Notes: generated by a model not told the origin, from the letters alone. Positions 51,642-61,617 are shown, numbered from the stretch's first letter. The stretch: 64,000 nucleotides of DNA from an uncultured bacterium (GCA_959020415.1 CAUERX010000003.1:1-64000), one strand, 5' to 3'. Translations and numbers: made by a program.

Positions 51642-52070
51642 ATGGAGCAATGGTATGTATGGCTTGCTGTTATCATAATTTTAGCTTTTTTGGAAGCAAC
51701 AACAATCAACTTAACAACCATTTGGTTTGTAGCTAGTGGTTTAGTTGCTTTAGCGATTTCATTCTTTACAGATAACTATATTATCCAATTTGGAGTTTTC
51801 GTTATTTTAGGTATTATTTTATTAGTAACAACTAAACCAATTTTAGAGAAAACTTTAAAAGCCAAAAAGGAAGCAACGAATGTTGAAAGAGTTATCGGAA
51901 TGGAAGGCGTAGTTACTGAAAAGATAACTAAAAATCAAAACGGTGAAGTAAAAGTTGACGGGAAACGTTGGACTGCTTATGCTGATAAGGCAATAAAAGA
52001 GGGCAGCGTTGTCAAGATTTTAGAGATAAATGGGGTTAAACTAAAAGTTGAACAGTTAGAGGGGGAATAA
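51642..52070 (+). CDS. NfeD-family membrane protein
   Basis: 142 residues. Three or so membrane helices (residues 5-20, 30-45, 48-65) and a C-terminal OB-fold domain (VERVIGMEGVVTEKITKNQNGEVKV DGK area, about 85-140), the short NfeD type. NfeD proteins work with SPFH proteins, and such a gene follows 2 nt downstream. RBS GGAGGG. Confidence 0.9.
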   Translation: MEQWYVWLAVIIILAFLEATTINLTTIWFVASGLVALAISFFTDNYIIQFGVFVILGIILLVTTKPILEKTLKAKKEATNVERVIGMEGVVTEKITKNQNGEVKVDGKRWTAYADKAIKEGSVVKILEINGVKLKVEQLEGE

Positions 52071-52072
52071 AA

Positions 52073-52960
52073 ATGAGTGTTTTTTTAGTAATTTTAGTTT
52101 TAGTAATAGTAATTATTATACCAAATGTAAAGGTAGTACCACAATCAAAATGTTATATTATTGAAAGACTTGGATCATATTATACAACTTGGAGTAATGG
52201 TTTGCATTTTAAGATACCATTCGTTGATAGAGTATCAGCAGTAGTAAGTTTAAAGGAAATTGTTAAAGACTTTCCACCACAACCAGTTATTACCAAAGAT
52301 AACGTTACTATGCAAATTGATACAGTAGTTTATTTTCAAATTACTGATCCAAAATTATATACTTATGGAGTTGAAAATCCAATCAATGCAATTGAAAATT
52401 TAACAGCAACTACACTTCGTAATATTATTGGCGAATTAGAATTAGACCAAACATTAACTTCAAGGGATGTAATTAATTCTAAAATGCGTGCTATTTTAGA
52501 TGAAGCTACTGATCCTTGGGGTATTAAAGTAAATCGTGTAGAAGTCAAAAATATTTTGCCACCACGTGATATTCAGGATGCAATGGAAAAGCAAATGCGT
52601 GCTGAGCGTGAACGTCGTGAGGCAATTTTAAGAGCTGAAGGCGAGAAAAAATCTAGCATTTTAATTGCTGAAGGTGAAAAACAAAGTGCAATTTTAAGAG
52701 CTGAGGCTGATAGGGAATCACAAATTAGAATTGCTGAAGGTGAAGCTGAAGCAATATTAAAAATTAATCAAGCGGAAGCTGAAAGTATTAGAATGATTAA
52801 AGAAGCAAAAGCTGACCAAACTGTTCTTACTTTAAGAAGTTTTGAAGCTTTAGCTAAAGTTGCTAACGGTAATGCAACTAAAATTATTGTGCCATCAGAA
52901 TTACAAAATATGGCAACGCTTGGAACTACATTGAGTGAAATGTTCAAAGATAAAAAATAA
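52073..52960 (+). CDS. SPFH/band 7 family protein (stomatin-like, QmcA type)
   Basis: 295 residues. One N-terminal membrane helix (VFLVILVLVIVIIIPNV), then VVPQSKCYIIERLGSYYTTW and the SPFH domain (to about 180), then an Ala/Glu-rich coiled coil (AILRAEGEKKSSILIAEGEK, to about 250). Stomatin-type proteins form large membrane ring assemblies that organise membrane domains and control proteases. It is paired with NfeD, the usual arrangement. A terminator AAGACTA/TAGTCTT overlaps its end (about 52957-52983). Confidence 0.93.
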   Translation: MSVFLVILVLVIVIIIPNVKVVPQSKCYIIERLGSYYTTWSNGLHFKIPFVDRVSAVVSLKEIVKDFPPQPVITKDNVTMQIDTVVYFQITDPKLYTYGVENPINAIENLTATTLRNIIGELELDQTLTSRDVINSKMRAILDEATDPWGIKVNRVEVKNILPPRDIQDAMEKQMRAERERREAILRAEGEKKSSILIAEGEKQSAILRAEADRESQIRIAEGEAEAILKINQAEAESIRMIKEAKADQTVLTLRSFEALAKVANGNATKIIVPSELQNMATLGTTLSEMFKDKK

Positions 52961-52993
52961 GACTAGAAAGATAGTCTTTTTTCTTTACGATTG

Positions 52994-53023
52994 TTGACAT
53001 AAAGCGTAAAAAAGCTGTATAAT
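52994..53023 (+). promoter_or_regulatory. Promoter of the 507-residue gene
   Basis: TTGACA (52994-52999), 18 bp, TATAAT (53018-53023). Confidence 0.75.
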
Positions 53024-53053
53024 GTAAATAAGAAATAGATACTTGGAAAATGG

Positions 53054-54577
53054 GTGATCAGGGTGGCAGAAGAAAACATAAAGAAACCAAAGTTCAGTGA
53101 AATTAAAGATTGGCTGCAAGAACATTTAGATGAGCCAAATCATTTAATACTTAAAAATGACAAGTTAAGTAGAATTGTCACTGTTAATTCTCTTTCTGGA
53201 GGAAGGGAATATATAATTCCTGTAAAGCCGTTAAAGCCTAGTGTTGATGCTTCAAAGGAAGAAATTTTAGAATTTAAAAAGTCACTTATGGGATTTAGAG
53301 AAGCCTGGGTTGACGTTTATTTAGGGTGTTTAGATTATTTAAAACAGAATGTGGCTTTATTGTTTGAAACTGGTAAAATTGAACATTCTGAAGATGGTAA
53401 TACAGTTGTAATTGAAGATAGAGAATTTAAGTTTACTGACGAGATGGACAGTGTAGCTTATATTAATATGTTAGAAGAGGTATCAAAGGCATATGATAAA
53501 AAAATAGAAGACGAACGTCAGCGAAAGGCGGATAATCTTTCAAAAATTGCTGTTCATAAAATTACAGTACCACTTGACCCGGTTGCTAGCACTTTAGGAA
53601 AAACAAATGCAGAGATGGTAATATCTGGTGGCGTAACAGAGCTTACTAGTTTACCAGAAGGGATTTATCCTATCATCGGCGAGCAGCTTTCTTTGAGCAA
53701 TGAGCCACAATTTACGCAGGTTGATTATGAAAATTATGCTGCTAATAAAAATGCAAATATAGAAGTGCCTGTTTATGAAAAACCAAAATCGGAAATGGAA
53801 GTAATTATTCCAACTCCAGACGAAGATGTTTCTAAAGCAGTAAAGACAGAAATGGCACCGAAAAAAAAGAGAAAAGCTAAAATTGTCGATTTAGAAAAAC
53901 TTAGAAATTTACAATCTACTAAAGCGGTGTATGCTAAATTGACTGATGATGATCGTTTATCAAAGTCAGACTGTGATGCACTGCGTGATAAGGAAATTAT
54001 TTTTGTTCCAGGAACAGCATCAAATAAAGGTGAACCAATTTTTATCGATAATATGGATTTTCTTCAGGATGTTATTCCAAATGTCCCAAGAGCGGCTTTT
54101 ATAAGTGGTAAAGCGGTTTCAATGGAAAAAGTTCCAAAAGAAGCGTTAAAAATAATTAAGCTATGTAGTGAGGATGTTAATTCAGGGATTATTTGTTATG
54201 AGGTTAATAATGATGCGTTAAGAGGCTTAATTGATGATAAAGAAAATTTCTTATCAGCAATGATAGCAGTTGAACAAATGAATGAAGTTTTGGCCAACGA
54301 AGGATATAGACCAATGGTTTGTATGGACTTAGATGTAAGAAGTACTTATGATCAAGTAAACGCTGAATTAAGACCAGGGTATGAAGAGCAATATCCTATT
54401 TTGACACGTATATCTTCTAGACAGTTAGATGAAGTTGATGATAATATGAATTTGATTGTTATGGATCCGGGATATGAAAATGACCAAGTTATTGTCGATG
54501 GCAATACACAAGAATATATAGATCAAGCAATTAGAAATATAAAACATGTTAAAATGTCAAGTCAGCAAGCTGCTTGA
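53054..54577 (+). CDS. Unknown 507-residue protein
   Basis: Not recognised. Start is GTG 53054 or GTG 53063 (GGTGATCAG as RBS for the latter); no ATG fits. Residues 1-170 look like one folded domain (SEIKDWLQEHLDEPNHLILK; SRIVTVNSLSGGREYIIPVKPL), 180-270 is a linker rich in Pro and Glu with the basic patch KKKRKAK, and 275-507 is a second domain (EKLRNLQSTKAVYAKL; GDLDIMDPGYEN-like tail near IVMDPGYENDQVIVDG). No membrane helices, no signal peptide. It is single-gene, with its own promoter and a terminator. A lineage-specific cytoplasmic protein. Confidence 0.6.
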   Translation: MIRVAEENIKKPKFSEIKDWLQEHLDEPNHLILKNDKLSRIVTVNSLSGGREYIIPVKPLKPSVDASKEEILEFKKSLMGFREAWVDVYLGCLDYLKQNVALLFETGKIEHSEDGNTVVIEDREFKFTDEMDSVAYINMLEEVSKAYDKKIEDERQRKADNLSKIAVHKITVPLDPVASTLGKTNAEMVISGGVTELTSLPEGIYPIIGEQLSLSNEPQFTQVDYENYAANKNANIEVPVYEKPKSEMEVIIPTPDEDVSKAVKTEMAPKKKRKAKIVDLEKLRNLQSTKAVYAKLTDDDRLSKSDCDALRDKEIIFVPGTASNKGEPIFIDNMDFLQDVIPNVPRAAFISGKAVSMEKVPKEALKIIKLCSEDVNSGIICYEVNNDALRGLIDDKENFLSAMIAVEQMNEVLANEGYRPMVCMDLDVRSTYDQVNAELRPGYEEQYPILTRISSRQLDEVDDNMNLIVMDPGYENDQVIVDGNTQEYIDQAIRNIKHVKMSSQQAA

Positions 54578-54588
54578 TATTTTTTTTG
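54557..54588 (+). terminator. Terminator of the 507-residue gene
   Basis: TCAAG-tc-AGC (54557-54566) pairs with GCT-g-CTTGA (54569-54577), followed by an eight-T run. Confidence 0.8.
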
Positions 54589-54614
54589 ATTTTATTAAGT
54601 AACTAGCGTATAAT
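54586..54614 (+). promoter_or_regulatory. Promoter of the ABC transporter gene
   Basis: TTGATT (54586-54591), 17 bp, TATAAT (54609-54614). Confidence 0.7.
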
Positions 54615-54634
54615 TAATATAGCGAGGCGAAAGA

Positions 54635-56953
54635 ATGCTAAAATTAACAAAAATTAAAAAGAGTTATGTAACAGGTAATTTTACGCAACATGCTTTGAAA
54701 GGCATAAGCTTAGAATTTAGAGACAATGAATTTGTTGCTATATTAGGTCCTTCAGGTAGTGGTAAAACTACTTTATTAAATATTGTTGGAGGATTGGATA
54801 ATTACGATAGCGGTGATTTAATTATCAATGGAAAGTCAACTAAACATTTTAAAGCGTCTGAATGGGATGCTTATCGTAATAATTCAGTTGGTTTTATTTT
54901 TCAAAGTTATAATTTAATTCCTCATATTTCTATTTTAGAAAATGTGGAAATGGGAATGACTTTAAGTGGAGTATCTACTAAAGCTCGTAAAGAAAAAGCT
55001 TTGGAGTTATTAAAAAAAGTGAGCCTTGAAGAACATTATCATAAAAAACCAAGTCAATTATCAGGTGGGCAAATGCAAAGGGTGGCAATTGCTCGTGCTT
55101 TAGCAAATGATCCAGATATTATTTTGGCTGATGAGCCTACTGGAGCTTTGGATACAAAGACTAGTAAGCAAATCATGAATTTAATTAAAGATATTGCTAA
55201 AGAAAAATTGGTTATCATGGTTACGCATAATCCAGAATTAGCTAATGAATATGCTAGTAGGGTAGTTGAGATGCGTGATGGTGAGGTTACTAGTGATAGT
55301 AATCCATTAACAGAAGCTGAAAAAGAAGAAGATAATTTTTTGTTAAATAAAACTTCAATGGGATTTTTAACAGCCTTGAAGCTATCTTTTAATAATATTA
55401 AAACTAAAAAAGGAAGAACAGCTTTAACAGCTTTTGCGTCTAGTATTGGTATTATAGGTATTGCTCTTATTTTATCACTGTCAAATGGATTTAAGATTGA
55501 AGTAGATAATTTTGAACAAAATTCATTGGCACAGTCACCGATTATGATTACAAGTCAATCGATGAAAATGGATGAAGAGACAATGAAAAAAGTTCAAGGT
55601 GGTAGCGATCTTAAAAAGTATCCTACCGAAAAAACAGTATTTGCTCAAGATGATATGATGGATACAGTTTTACATAATAATAAAATAACGCAGGATTATG
55701 TTGATTATATTGGAAAACTGGATAAGGAAAAAATATCTGGTTATACTTATGAAAAAGGAACTAATTTAAATGTAGTTTGTAAAAACGCCGATGGCACTTA
55801 TTCTAAAGTAGAAATGCCAAGTGGTGGTGAGAGTATGCAATTATGGACTTTATTGCCTAGTAATCCTAATAAAGATGAAGATGGGGTTATTGAAAAGAAC
55901 TATGATGTTTTAGCTGGTGAGCTTGATGAAACAACACCTGGGCTTATTTTACAAGTTAATAGTAAGAATCAAGTTTCAGCCTCAGTTCTTAAACAATTAG
56001 GATTTGATGGTAAAGAAAAAGTAAGTTTTTCAGATATCATGGAAAAAGAACTTAAAGTAATTGTTAATGATGACTATTACCAAAAAATTGGCGGGAACTT
56101 TATACCAAACCAAGATTTAGGAAAAATGTATAATAGTTCTGAGAGTATTACAGTTAAGGTTCAAGCGATTATCCGTGGTAAAGATGGTAAGGAAATGGTT
56201 ACTAATGGTAGTGGCTTAGGATATACTAATGCTTTAATTGATATTATCATTGATAAGAATAAAAATTCAGAGATTGTTAAAGCTCAGGAAAAAGCGGATT
56301 ATAATATTTTAACACATCAAGAATTTGATAATAAAGAGGGAAGTACCAATACTAAAGAAATTATGATGGGCTATTTAGGGGCTGAGGCCTTACCAGTGGC
56401 TATTTACATTTATCCAAAAGACTTTGATACTAAAGATTATATTACTAATTATTTGGATGATTATAATAAGAATAAGTCTGAATCGGATATAGTTCAATAT
56501 ACAGATACAGCTAAGATGATCTCTTCTTTAACAGGGAACATTATGGATGCAATTACTGTGGTATTGGTGGCATTTTCATCGATTTCATTAGTTGTATCAT
56601 CAATTATGATTGGAATTATTACCTATATTTCAGTATTAGAGAGAACTAAAGAGATTGGAATTTTACGAGCGCTTGGAGCTCGTAAGAAAGATATCAAACG
56701 AGTATTTAATGCAGAGACATTTATCATTGGTATTTTTTCAGGATTGCTTGGAATTGGCATAGCTTATTTATTAACGGTTCCGACTAATATAATTATTGAA
56801 AATCTTTCAGGATTAGCTAATGTCGCAAAGCTAAATCCAATTCATGCAATAGTATTAATTATTATTAGTATGGTATTAACGGTTATTGGTGGGGCAATCC
56901 CGGCAAACATGGCTTCGAAAAAGGATCCAGTAGAAGCATTAAGAACTGAATAA
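54635..56953 (+). CDS. ABC transporter, ATPase fused to FtsX-type permease (MacB-like)
   Basis: 772 residues. ATPase 1-225: GPSGSGKTT, LSGGQMQRVAIARAL, ILADEPTGALD, VTHN. A first membrane helix follows at about 250-285 (TALTAFASSIGIIGIALILSL), then a large outside domain (to about 630) and three helices near the C-terminus ending in NMASKKDPVEALRTE, the FtsX/MacB pattern with conserved D-P-V-E-A-L-R. Substrates of this group include peptides and lipoproteins; the actual cargo is unknown. It is one gene rather than an ATPase/permease pair. No histidine kinase or response regulator is adjacent. Confidence 0.9.
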   Translation: MLKLTKIKKSYVTGNFTQHALKGISLEFRDNEFVAILGPSGSGKTTLLNIVGGLDNYDSGDLIINGKSTKHFKASEWDAYRNNSVGFIFQSYNLIPHISILENVEMGMTLSGVSTKARKEKALELLKKVSLEEHYHKKPSQLSGGQMQRVAIARALANDPDIILADEPTGALDTKTSKQIMNLIKDIAKEKLVIMVTHNPELANEYASRVVEMRDGEVTSDSNPLTEAEKEEDNFLLNKTSMGFLTALKLSFNNIKTKKGRTALTAFASSIGIIGIALILSLSNGFKIEVDNFEQNSLAQSPIMITSQSMKMDEETMKKVQGGSDLKKYPTEKTVFAQDDMMDTVLHNNKITQDYVDYIGKLDKEKISGYTYEKGTNLNVVCKNADGTYSKVEMPSGGESMQLWTLLPSNPNKDEDGVIEKNYDVLAGELDETTPGLILQVNSKNQVSASVLKQLGFDGKEKVSFSDIMEKELKVIVNDDYYQKIGGNFIPNQDLGKMYNSSESITVKVQAIIRGKDGKEMVTNGSGLGYTNALIDIIIDKNKNSEIVKAQEKADYNILTHQEFDNKEGSTNTKEIMMGYLGAEALPVAIYIYPKDFDTKDYITNYLDDYNKNKSESDIVQYTDTAKMISSLTGNIMDAITVVLVAFSSISLVVSSIMIGIITYISVLERTKEIGILRALGARKKDIKRVFNAETFIIGIFSGLLGIGIAYLLTVPTNIIIENLSGLANVAKLNPIHAIVLIIISMVLTVIGGAIPANMASKKDPVEALRTE

Positions 56954-57017
56954 GTTGACAAAATTTTAAAAGGCGCTATAATAGATGGCGTCTTTTTGAA
57001 AGGGGAATTTAAAAATA

Positions 57018-57563
57018 TGCAGTTAAAAGATTCACCAATTCAAATACTTGAAAAAGCAGGATTTAGATAAGCTTTATGATTTTGTATTGGCAAAACCTTT
57101 ATTTGACGATTTTAATGAATAGTGTTGTCAATGCCGAGAAGCGGCTAAAACATATGCTGGAATATTAAAGTTAACTAGTGTGTTAGGGTTAGAAGATTAC
57201 GACAATTCTCGAAAAGTTGAATATGGTGTGGCCTGGCTACAATACGTTCTTATTTCAAAGATAGAGAAATAGATAAAATGAAAGAGGTACTTTTTGTATT
57301 TTACCATACAAAGGCAATTCTTTGGTTTTAATGTAGAATCCTTTAACTAATTGTGATTTAATTAGGGCTGATTTTAGTTGCCGTAAAATGATAACCGTTG
57401 TTTTGAGTTTAAGTTCAGAAGTGATAAGAAAAGAAAATTATTATATGTGAGTGATCTTGCTAAAAAACAATTCGGACGTAAAAATGGAAATGGTTACTTT
57501 TTATGATCAGTATATGGCTTATGTAACGCATACCAAATTTTTAAAACCGAATGGTTTTAGATA
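57018..57563 (+). pseudogene. Decayed gene of unknown family
   Basis: Starting with RBS GGGGAATTTAAAAAT and an ATG at 57018, MQLKDSPIQILEKAGFR runs into a stop; in other frames KLYDFVLAKPLFDDFNE, CREAAKTYAGILKLTSVLGL and EDYDNSRKVEYGVAWLQY follow, and near the end VTFYDQYMAYVTHTKFLK then PNGFR stop. It looks like one former gene of roughly 180 codons with several frameshifts and stops. I do not recognise it. Hairpins at about 56969-56998 and 57563-57583 flank it. Confidence 0.5.
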
Positions 57564-57632
57564 AAAGACAGAAATTGTCTTTTTTTAAACATAATATTGG
57601 TTATAAATTCCATATTAATAGAAGGTGATACT

Positions 57633-58526
57633 ATGAAGGAAATATATTTAGCTGGCGGTTGTTTTTGGGCAGTACAGAAGTATTTTGATTTGATTTTTGG
57701 CGTTCTTGAAACAGAAGTAGGGTATGTTAATGGCAGAAGTGCGCGAACTAATTATTTTAGAATTCCCAAAACGGGTCATGCTGAAGCAGTTCATATTATT
57801 TATAATCCTAAAGTATTATCTTTAGAAAAATTACTTAATTATTATTATGAAGTTATTGATCCAACTAGTTTGAATAAGCAAGGTAATGATGCTGGAAAGC
57901 AGTATAGAACTGGAATATATTACACAGATAAAAGTGATGTTCCTTTAATAATCAAATCTTTAGAGGAACTTCAAAAAAAATATACTAAAAAAATAGTTGT
58001 TGAAGTTGAACAATTAAAAAACTTTGTTAAGGCTGAAGGGTATCATCAAGATTTTCTAAAAAACAATCCTTTTGGTTATTGCCATATTTCAAATGAGAAA
58101 TTTGAGGAAGTTAAAACAAAACAATTTGATGATATGACTTACCGAGTTACAAAATTCAAAGAAACAGAACCGGCTTTTGACAATGAATATGTCGACAATT
58201 TTGAAGCGGGTATATATGTTGATAAAGAAACTAATAAACCTTTGTTTTCTTCAAAAGATAAGTATGACGCTAGATGCGGGTGGCCAACTTTTTATAAATC
58301 TTCTTTTGAAGATGAAATTGAAAAGCATATTGATTTAAGAAATTTAATGATTAGAATGGAAGTTATGTCTAAAACTGGTAAAAATCATTTAGGACATCTT
58401 TTCTATGATGGCCCAGTAAATTATGGTGGTAAAAGGTTTTGTATAAATAGTGCGGCTTTAAGATTTATTCCGAAAGATAAAATGATTGAAGAGGGATTTG
58501 AAGACTACTTGAAATATGTTGATTAA
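57633..58526 (+). CDS. msrAB: Fused methionine sulfoxide reductase MsrA-MsrB
   Basis: 297 residues. MsrA half (1-155): catalytic Cys in LAGGCFWAVQKYF, and GYVNGRSARTNYFRI; MsrB half (160-297): DARCGWPTFYKS, KTGKNHLGHLFYDGP and the catalytic Cys in RFCINSAALRF. Together they repair S- and R-methionine sulfoxide. MsrB lacks the CxxC zinc pairs found in some relatives. ATG 57633 follows AGAAGGTGATACT. Monocistronic, with a terminator after it (about 58526-58557). Confidence 0.95.
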   Translation: MKEIYLAGGCFWAVQKYFDLIFGVLETEVGYVNGRSARTNYFRIPKTGHAEAVHIIYNPKVLSLEKLLNYYYEVIDPTSLNKQGNDAGKQYRTGIYYTDKSDVPLIIKSLEELQKKYTKKIVVEVEQLKNFVKAEGYHQDFLKNNPFGYCHISNEKFEEVKTKQFDDMTYRVTKFKETEPAFDNEYVDNFEAGIYVDKETNKPLFSSKDKYDARCGWPTFYKSSFEDEIEKHIDLRNLMIRMEVMSKTGKNHLGHLFYDGPVNYGGKRFCINSAALRFIPKDKMIEEGFEDYLKYVD

Positions 58527-58569
58527 AAGGTGAATAATAAATTTATTTATCTTTTTTTATATTTTATGG

Positions 58570-58701
58570 TTGACAAAAGTCTTTGTTATTAATATAATGT
58601 TAATAACAAGTGAAAAAACTTGATTGCATAGATAGTTAATAATGCTAGGGTGTAATCACTGATATTTTTTTGAAAAGTGTTATTAACAAAATATTAATAA
58701 G
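58570..58701 (+). promoter_or_regulatory. NAD operon promoter with two NrtR-like palindromes
   Basis: TTGACA (58570-58575) and TATAAT (58593-58598) are 17 bp apart. A palindrome with arms GTTATTAA and TTAATAAC covers 58585-58607 and so overlaps the -10. A second one with arms GTTATTAA and TTAATAAG lies at 58679-58701, 16 nt before the first gene. Equal 23-bp lengths and equal arms suggest one regulator, most likely the NrtR-type repressor encoded at the end of the operon. A half-copy, GTTATTAAC, lies at 59342-59350 before pncB. Confidence 0.75.
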
Positions 58702-58716
58702 AAAAGAGGAGAGAAA

Positions 58717-59322
58717 ATGGGAAAATTAAAAGAGATAGAAGATTTACTATTAGTTGTAGATATGGTTAATGGTTTTGTAAAAGAAGGAGCTTTAGCTGAT
58801 CCATATATTAAAAGGCTTATTCCCTTACAACAAAAACTTTTAGAATATTATTATGGAAACGAAAATAAAGAAATTGCTTTTGTAAAAGATGCACATCATA
58901 AAGGGTCAAGAGAATTCACTGATTTCCCGGAACACTGCATTTTAGGAACTGCCGAAGCTGAACTAGTGAAGGAGTTAAGAGGATATGAAGGTAATGCTTT
59001 TATTTATCCGAAAAATTCAACTACTGTGATGTTGGCCGATGGATTTATGTCTGATCTTGAAGCCATGAAAAACTTAAGACGAGTAGTGATTACAGGGTGC
59101 TGTACAGATATTTGTATTATGAATGCAGCAATGCCATTAGTAAATTATTTTAATGAATATGATTTTGATTCTGAAGTTTATGTTCCAAGGGAACTATCTG
59201 AAACTTATGAAATTCCAGGAGTTCATGAACGCGAACAATACAATAATATGGCATTTTTCCTAATGAGCCAAGCGGGGGTTAAGATAGAAATGCCTAATGA
59301 TTTACAAAAGGTTTTAAAATGA
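58717..59322 (+). CDS. pncA: Nicotinamidase
   Basis: 201 residues, isochorismatase-like fold. It hydrolyses nicotinamide to nicotinate. Catalytic triad: Asp15 (VVDMVNGF), Lys99 (YPKNSTT) and Cys133 (TGCCTDIC). The metal-binding D-A-H is DAHHKGSREF (58-67). RBS AGAGGAG. First gene of the NAD salvage operon. Confidence 0.93.
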   Translation: MGKLKEIEDLLLVVDMVNGFVKEGALADPYIKRLIPLQQKLLEYYYGNENKEIAFVKDAHHKGSREFTDFPEHCILGTAEAELVKELRGYEGNAFIYPKNSTTVMLADGFMSDLEAMKNLRRVVITGCCTDICIMNAAMPLVNYFNEYDFDSEVYVPRELSETYEIPGVHEREQYNNMAFFLMSQAGVKIEMPNDLQKVLK

Positions 59323-59375
59323 TCTTAAATTTATATTTTGTGTTATTAACATTTTGATAGAAAGAAGATGGTGAA

Positions 59376-60836
59376 ATGGAAAATAAAACTTTAGCAACAG
59401 ATTTTTATGAATTAACAATGGCTCAAGTATATCAGGATCAAGGCGAGCAAGATCAAATTGTTTATTTTGATGCCTTCTTTAGAAAAACTCCTTTTAATGG
59501 CGGCTATGCAGTTATGGGAGGTTCTGATGAAATTATTGATTATATTAAAAACTTAAAATTTACTGATAAAGATATCGAATACTTAAGATTAACAGGACAA
59601 TTTAATGATAATTTACTCAACACTTTAAAAGATTTTAAATTTACAGGGGATTTATATATGGTTCCTGATGGAACACCAGTTTTTCCTTCAGAACCTGTTA
59701 TGACAGTTAGGACAAATATGGTAGAAGCTAGTATTTTAGAAACAGCACTTTTATCGTATTTAAATGCTGGAATTATATTTACAACCGCAGCTAAAAGAAT
59801 TACAGAAGCGGCATCAGGGAAACCGGTGATGGAGTTTGGCTTGCGTAGATCACACGGAATAGAAGCGGGAATAATGGCTAGTAAATGTGCGATTATTGGG
59901 GGCTGCGCTGGAACATCTAATGTGCTTGCCGGTAAGAAATTTAATTTAAAATTAATGGGAACGATGGCGCACAGTTTAGTTATTAATGGGCATAATGAAT
60001 ATGATTCGTTTTTAAAATATGCTAAAACATATCCAGAAAATACCGTTTTATTAGTTGATAGCTACGATACTTTAAAAAGCGGAATCCCTAATGCGATTAA
60101 AGTAGCTCAAGATTATTTAATACCAAATGGTTATAGGTTATCAGGAATTAGAATAGATAGTGGAGATTTAGCTTACCTTACTAAAGAAAGCCGAAGATTA
60201 CTTGATGAAGCAGGACTTACCGATACTAAAATTTGTGTTTCCAATGGGTTAGATGCGAAAACTATTGAAAGCTTATTAAATCAAGGGGCGCCTATTGATT
60301 CATTTGGTGTTGGTGAAAACATTTCATCGCCGAAGGTTATTGGTAGTTGTGTATATAAATTAGCAGCTAAAGATGAGTGCACTGCGATATCACCTAGAAT
60401 TAAAATAAGTAATAGTAAAGCTAAAACGACAAATCCAGGTTATAAAAAAGTTTATCGTTTTTATGATAAAGAAAGTGGTTTTGCTTTAGGTGATGTAGTT
60501 ACTTTGCACGATGAAAAGGTCCCTACAGATGGTTATACTTTAATTGATCCAAATAATAATTTAAATCGTCAAACACTTACGGATTACGATGTAAGAGAAT
60601 TACAGGTTCCTGTTTTTATAAATGGCGAGTTGGTATATGAAAATAATTCAGTTATGGAGAGACAAGATTATTGTAGTAGACAGATGGAAACTCTATATCC
60701 AGAGGTTAAGCGTTTAGATAATCCACATGAATATTATGTAGATTTATCCGAAGATTTACTTTCGTTAAAAACAAATATGATTAATGAATCAAAAGAAAAT
60801 GGTTTTCAATATAGTAAGTGTGTAAGCCATGAATAG
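59376..60836 (+). CDS. pncB: Nicotinate phosphoribosyltransferase
   Basis: 486 residues. It makes nicotinate mononucleotide from nicotinate and phosphoribosyl pyrophosphate, using ATP. DFYELTMAQVYQDQG at the start, GLRRSHGIEAGIMASKCAIIGG, MGTMAHSLV (with the phosphorylated His), LVDSYDTLKSGIPNAI and GVGENISSPKV are family motifs. Possibly independently regulated via the half-palindrome just upstream. RBS AGAAGATGGTG. Confidence 0.96.
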   Translation: MENKTLATDFYELTMAQVYQDQGEQDQIVYFDAFFRKTPFNGGYAVMGGSDEIIDYIKNLKFTDKDIEYLRLTGQFNDNLLNTLKDFKFTGDLYMVPDGTPVFPSEPVMTVRTNMVEASILETALLSYLNAGIIFTTAAKRITEAASGKPVMEFGLRRSHGIEAGIMASKCAIIGGCAGTSNVLAGKKFNLKLMGTMAHSLVINGHNEYDSFLKYAKTYPENTVLLVDSYDTLKSGIPNAIKVAQDYLIPNGYRLSGIRIDSGDLAYLTKESRRLLDEAGLTDTKICVSNGLDAKTIESLLNQGAPIDSFGVGENISSPKVIGSCVYKLAAKDECTAISPRIKISNSKAKTTNPGYKKVYRFYDKESGFALGDVVTLHDEKVPTDGYTLIDPNNNLNRQTLTDYDVRELQVPVFINGELVYENNSVMERQDYCSRQMETLYPEVKRLDNPHEYYVDLSEDLLSLKTNMINESKENGFQYSKCVSHE

Positions 60837-60862
60837 AAAAAAATATAGAAAGAGGTGATAAT

Positions 60863-61612
60863 ATGGAATTTGATGCTCAAAAAGAAACTAATAATATTAT
60901 AAATTTCATTAGAAAATATTACGAAGAAAATAATCTTGGTGGAGTAGTTATTGGGATTAGTGGTGGCAAGGATAGTGCAGTAGTATCGGCTTTATTTACA
61001 AAAGCGCTTGGCAAAGAAAATGTTATTGGTGTAACAATGCTGTGTCATTCAAAAGAAGATGATATGAGGGATGCTGAAGTAATTAGTGACTATTTCGGTT
61101 TTGAGCTTTACGAAGTTAATCTTACTAATACATTTGATGTTATGAAAAAAAGTCTAAATATTAATAGTTTTAATAGCGAGGAACTTTTGGATAGTGATAT
61201 TAATTTAAAACCGCGTTTAAGAATGGCAACGCTTTATTATTTAGCAGCAGCTTTTAGTAAAAATAAAAAACAAACATATTTAGTAGCCGGAACAGGAAAT
61301 GCTTGTGAAATATATGTTGGTTATTTTACTAAAGGTGGCGATGGGATGAGTGATATTAATGTTCTTGCTAATTACAAGGTTTCTGAAGTGATTAAAATAG
61401 GTGAGTATTTAAATGTGCCTAGAGAAATTTTATATAAAACACCAAGTGATGGGCTTAGCCAGCAAACAGATGAGGATAAATTGGGAGTTACATATAAAGA
61501 TATTGAAATGGTTATGAATAAAGAAGATGTGCTACCAAACGTATATGAAATTATAAAAAAAATGAATAAAAGTAATAGTCATAAAAAAGGGATAGTTATT
61601 TATAGGAGATGA
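60863..61612 (+). CDS. nadE: NAD synthetase, ammonia-dependent
   Basis: 249 residues. ATP loop SGGKDS at 33-38, then a Glu/Asn-rich adenylation region and the NAD site with YFTKGGDGMSDINVLANYKVSEV. The short form has no glutaminase domain, so free ammonia is the amide source. It converts nicotinate adenine dinucleotide to NAD. It lies 5 nt before the radical SAM gene. Confidence 0.95.
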   Translation: MEFDAQKETNNIINFIRKYYEENNLGGVVIGISGGKDSAVVSALFTKALGKENVIGVTMLCHSKEDDMRDAEVISDYFGFELYEVNLTNTFDVMKKSLNINSFNSEELLDSDINLKPRLRMATLYYLAAAFSKNKKQTYLVAGTGNACEIYVGYFTKGGDGMSDINVLANYKVSEVIKIGEYLNVPREILYKTPSDGLSQQTDEDKLGVTYKDIEMVMNKEDVLPNVYEIIKKMNKSNSHKKGIVIYRR

Positions 61613-61617
61613 TTTAA

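Noticed and set aside
58608..58716. A riboswitch upstream of the NAD operon
   Set aside because: The leader is short and AT-rich and its only structure is the pair of palindromes better explained as protein operators.
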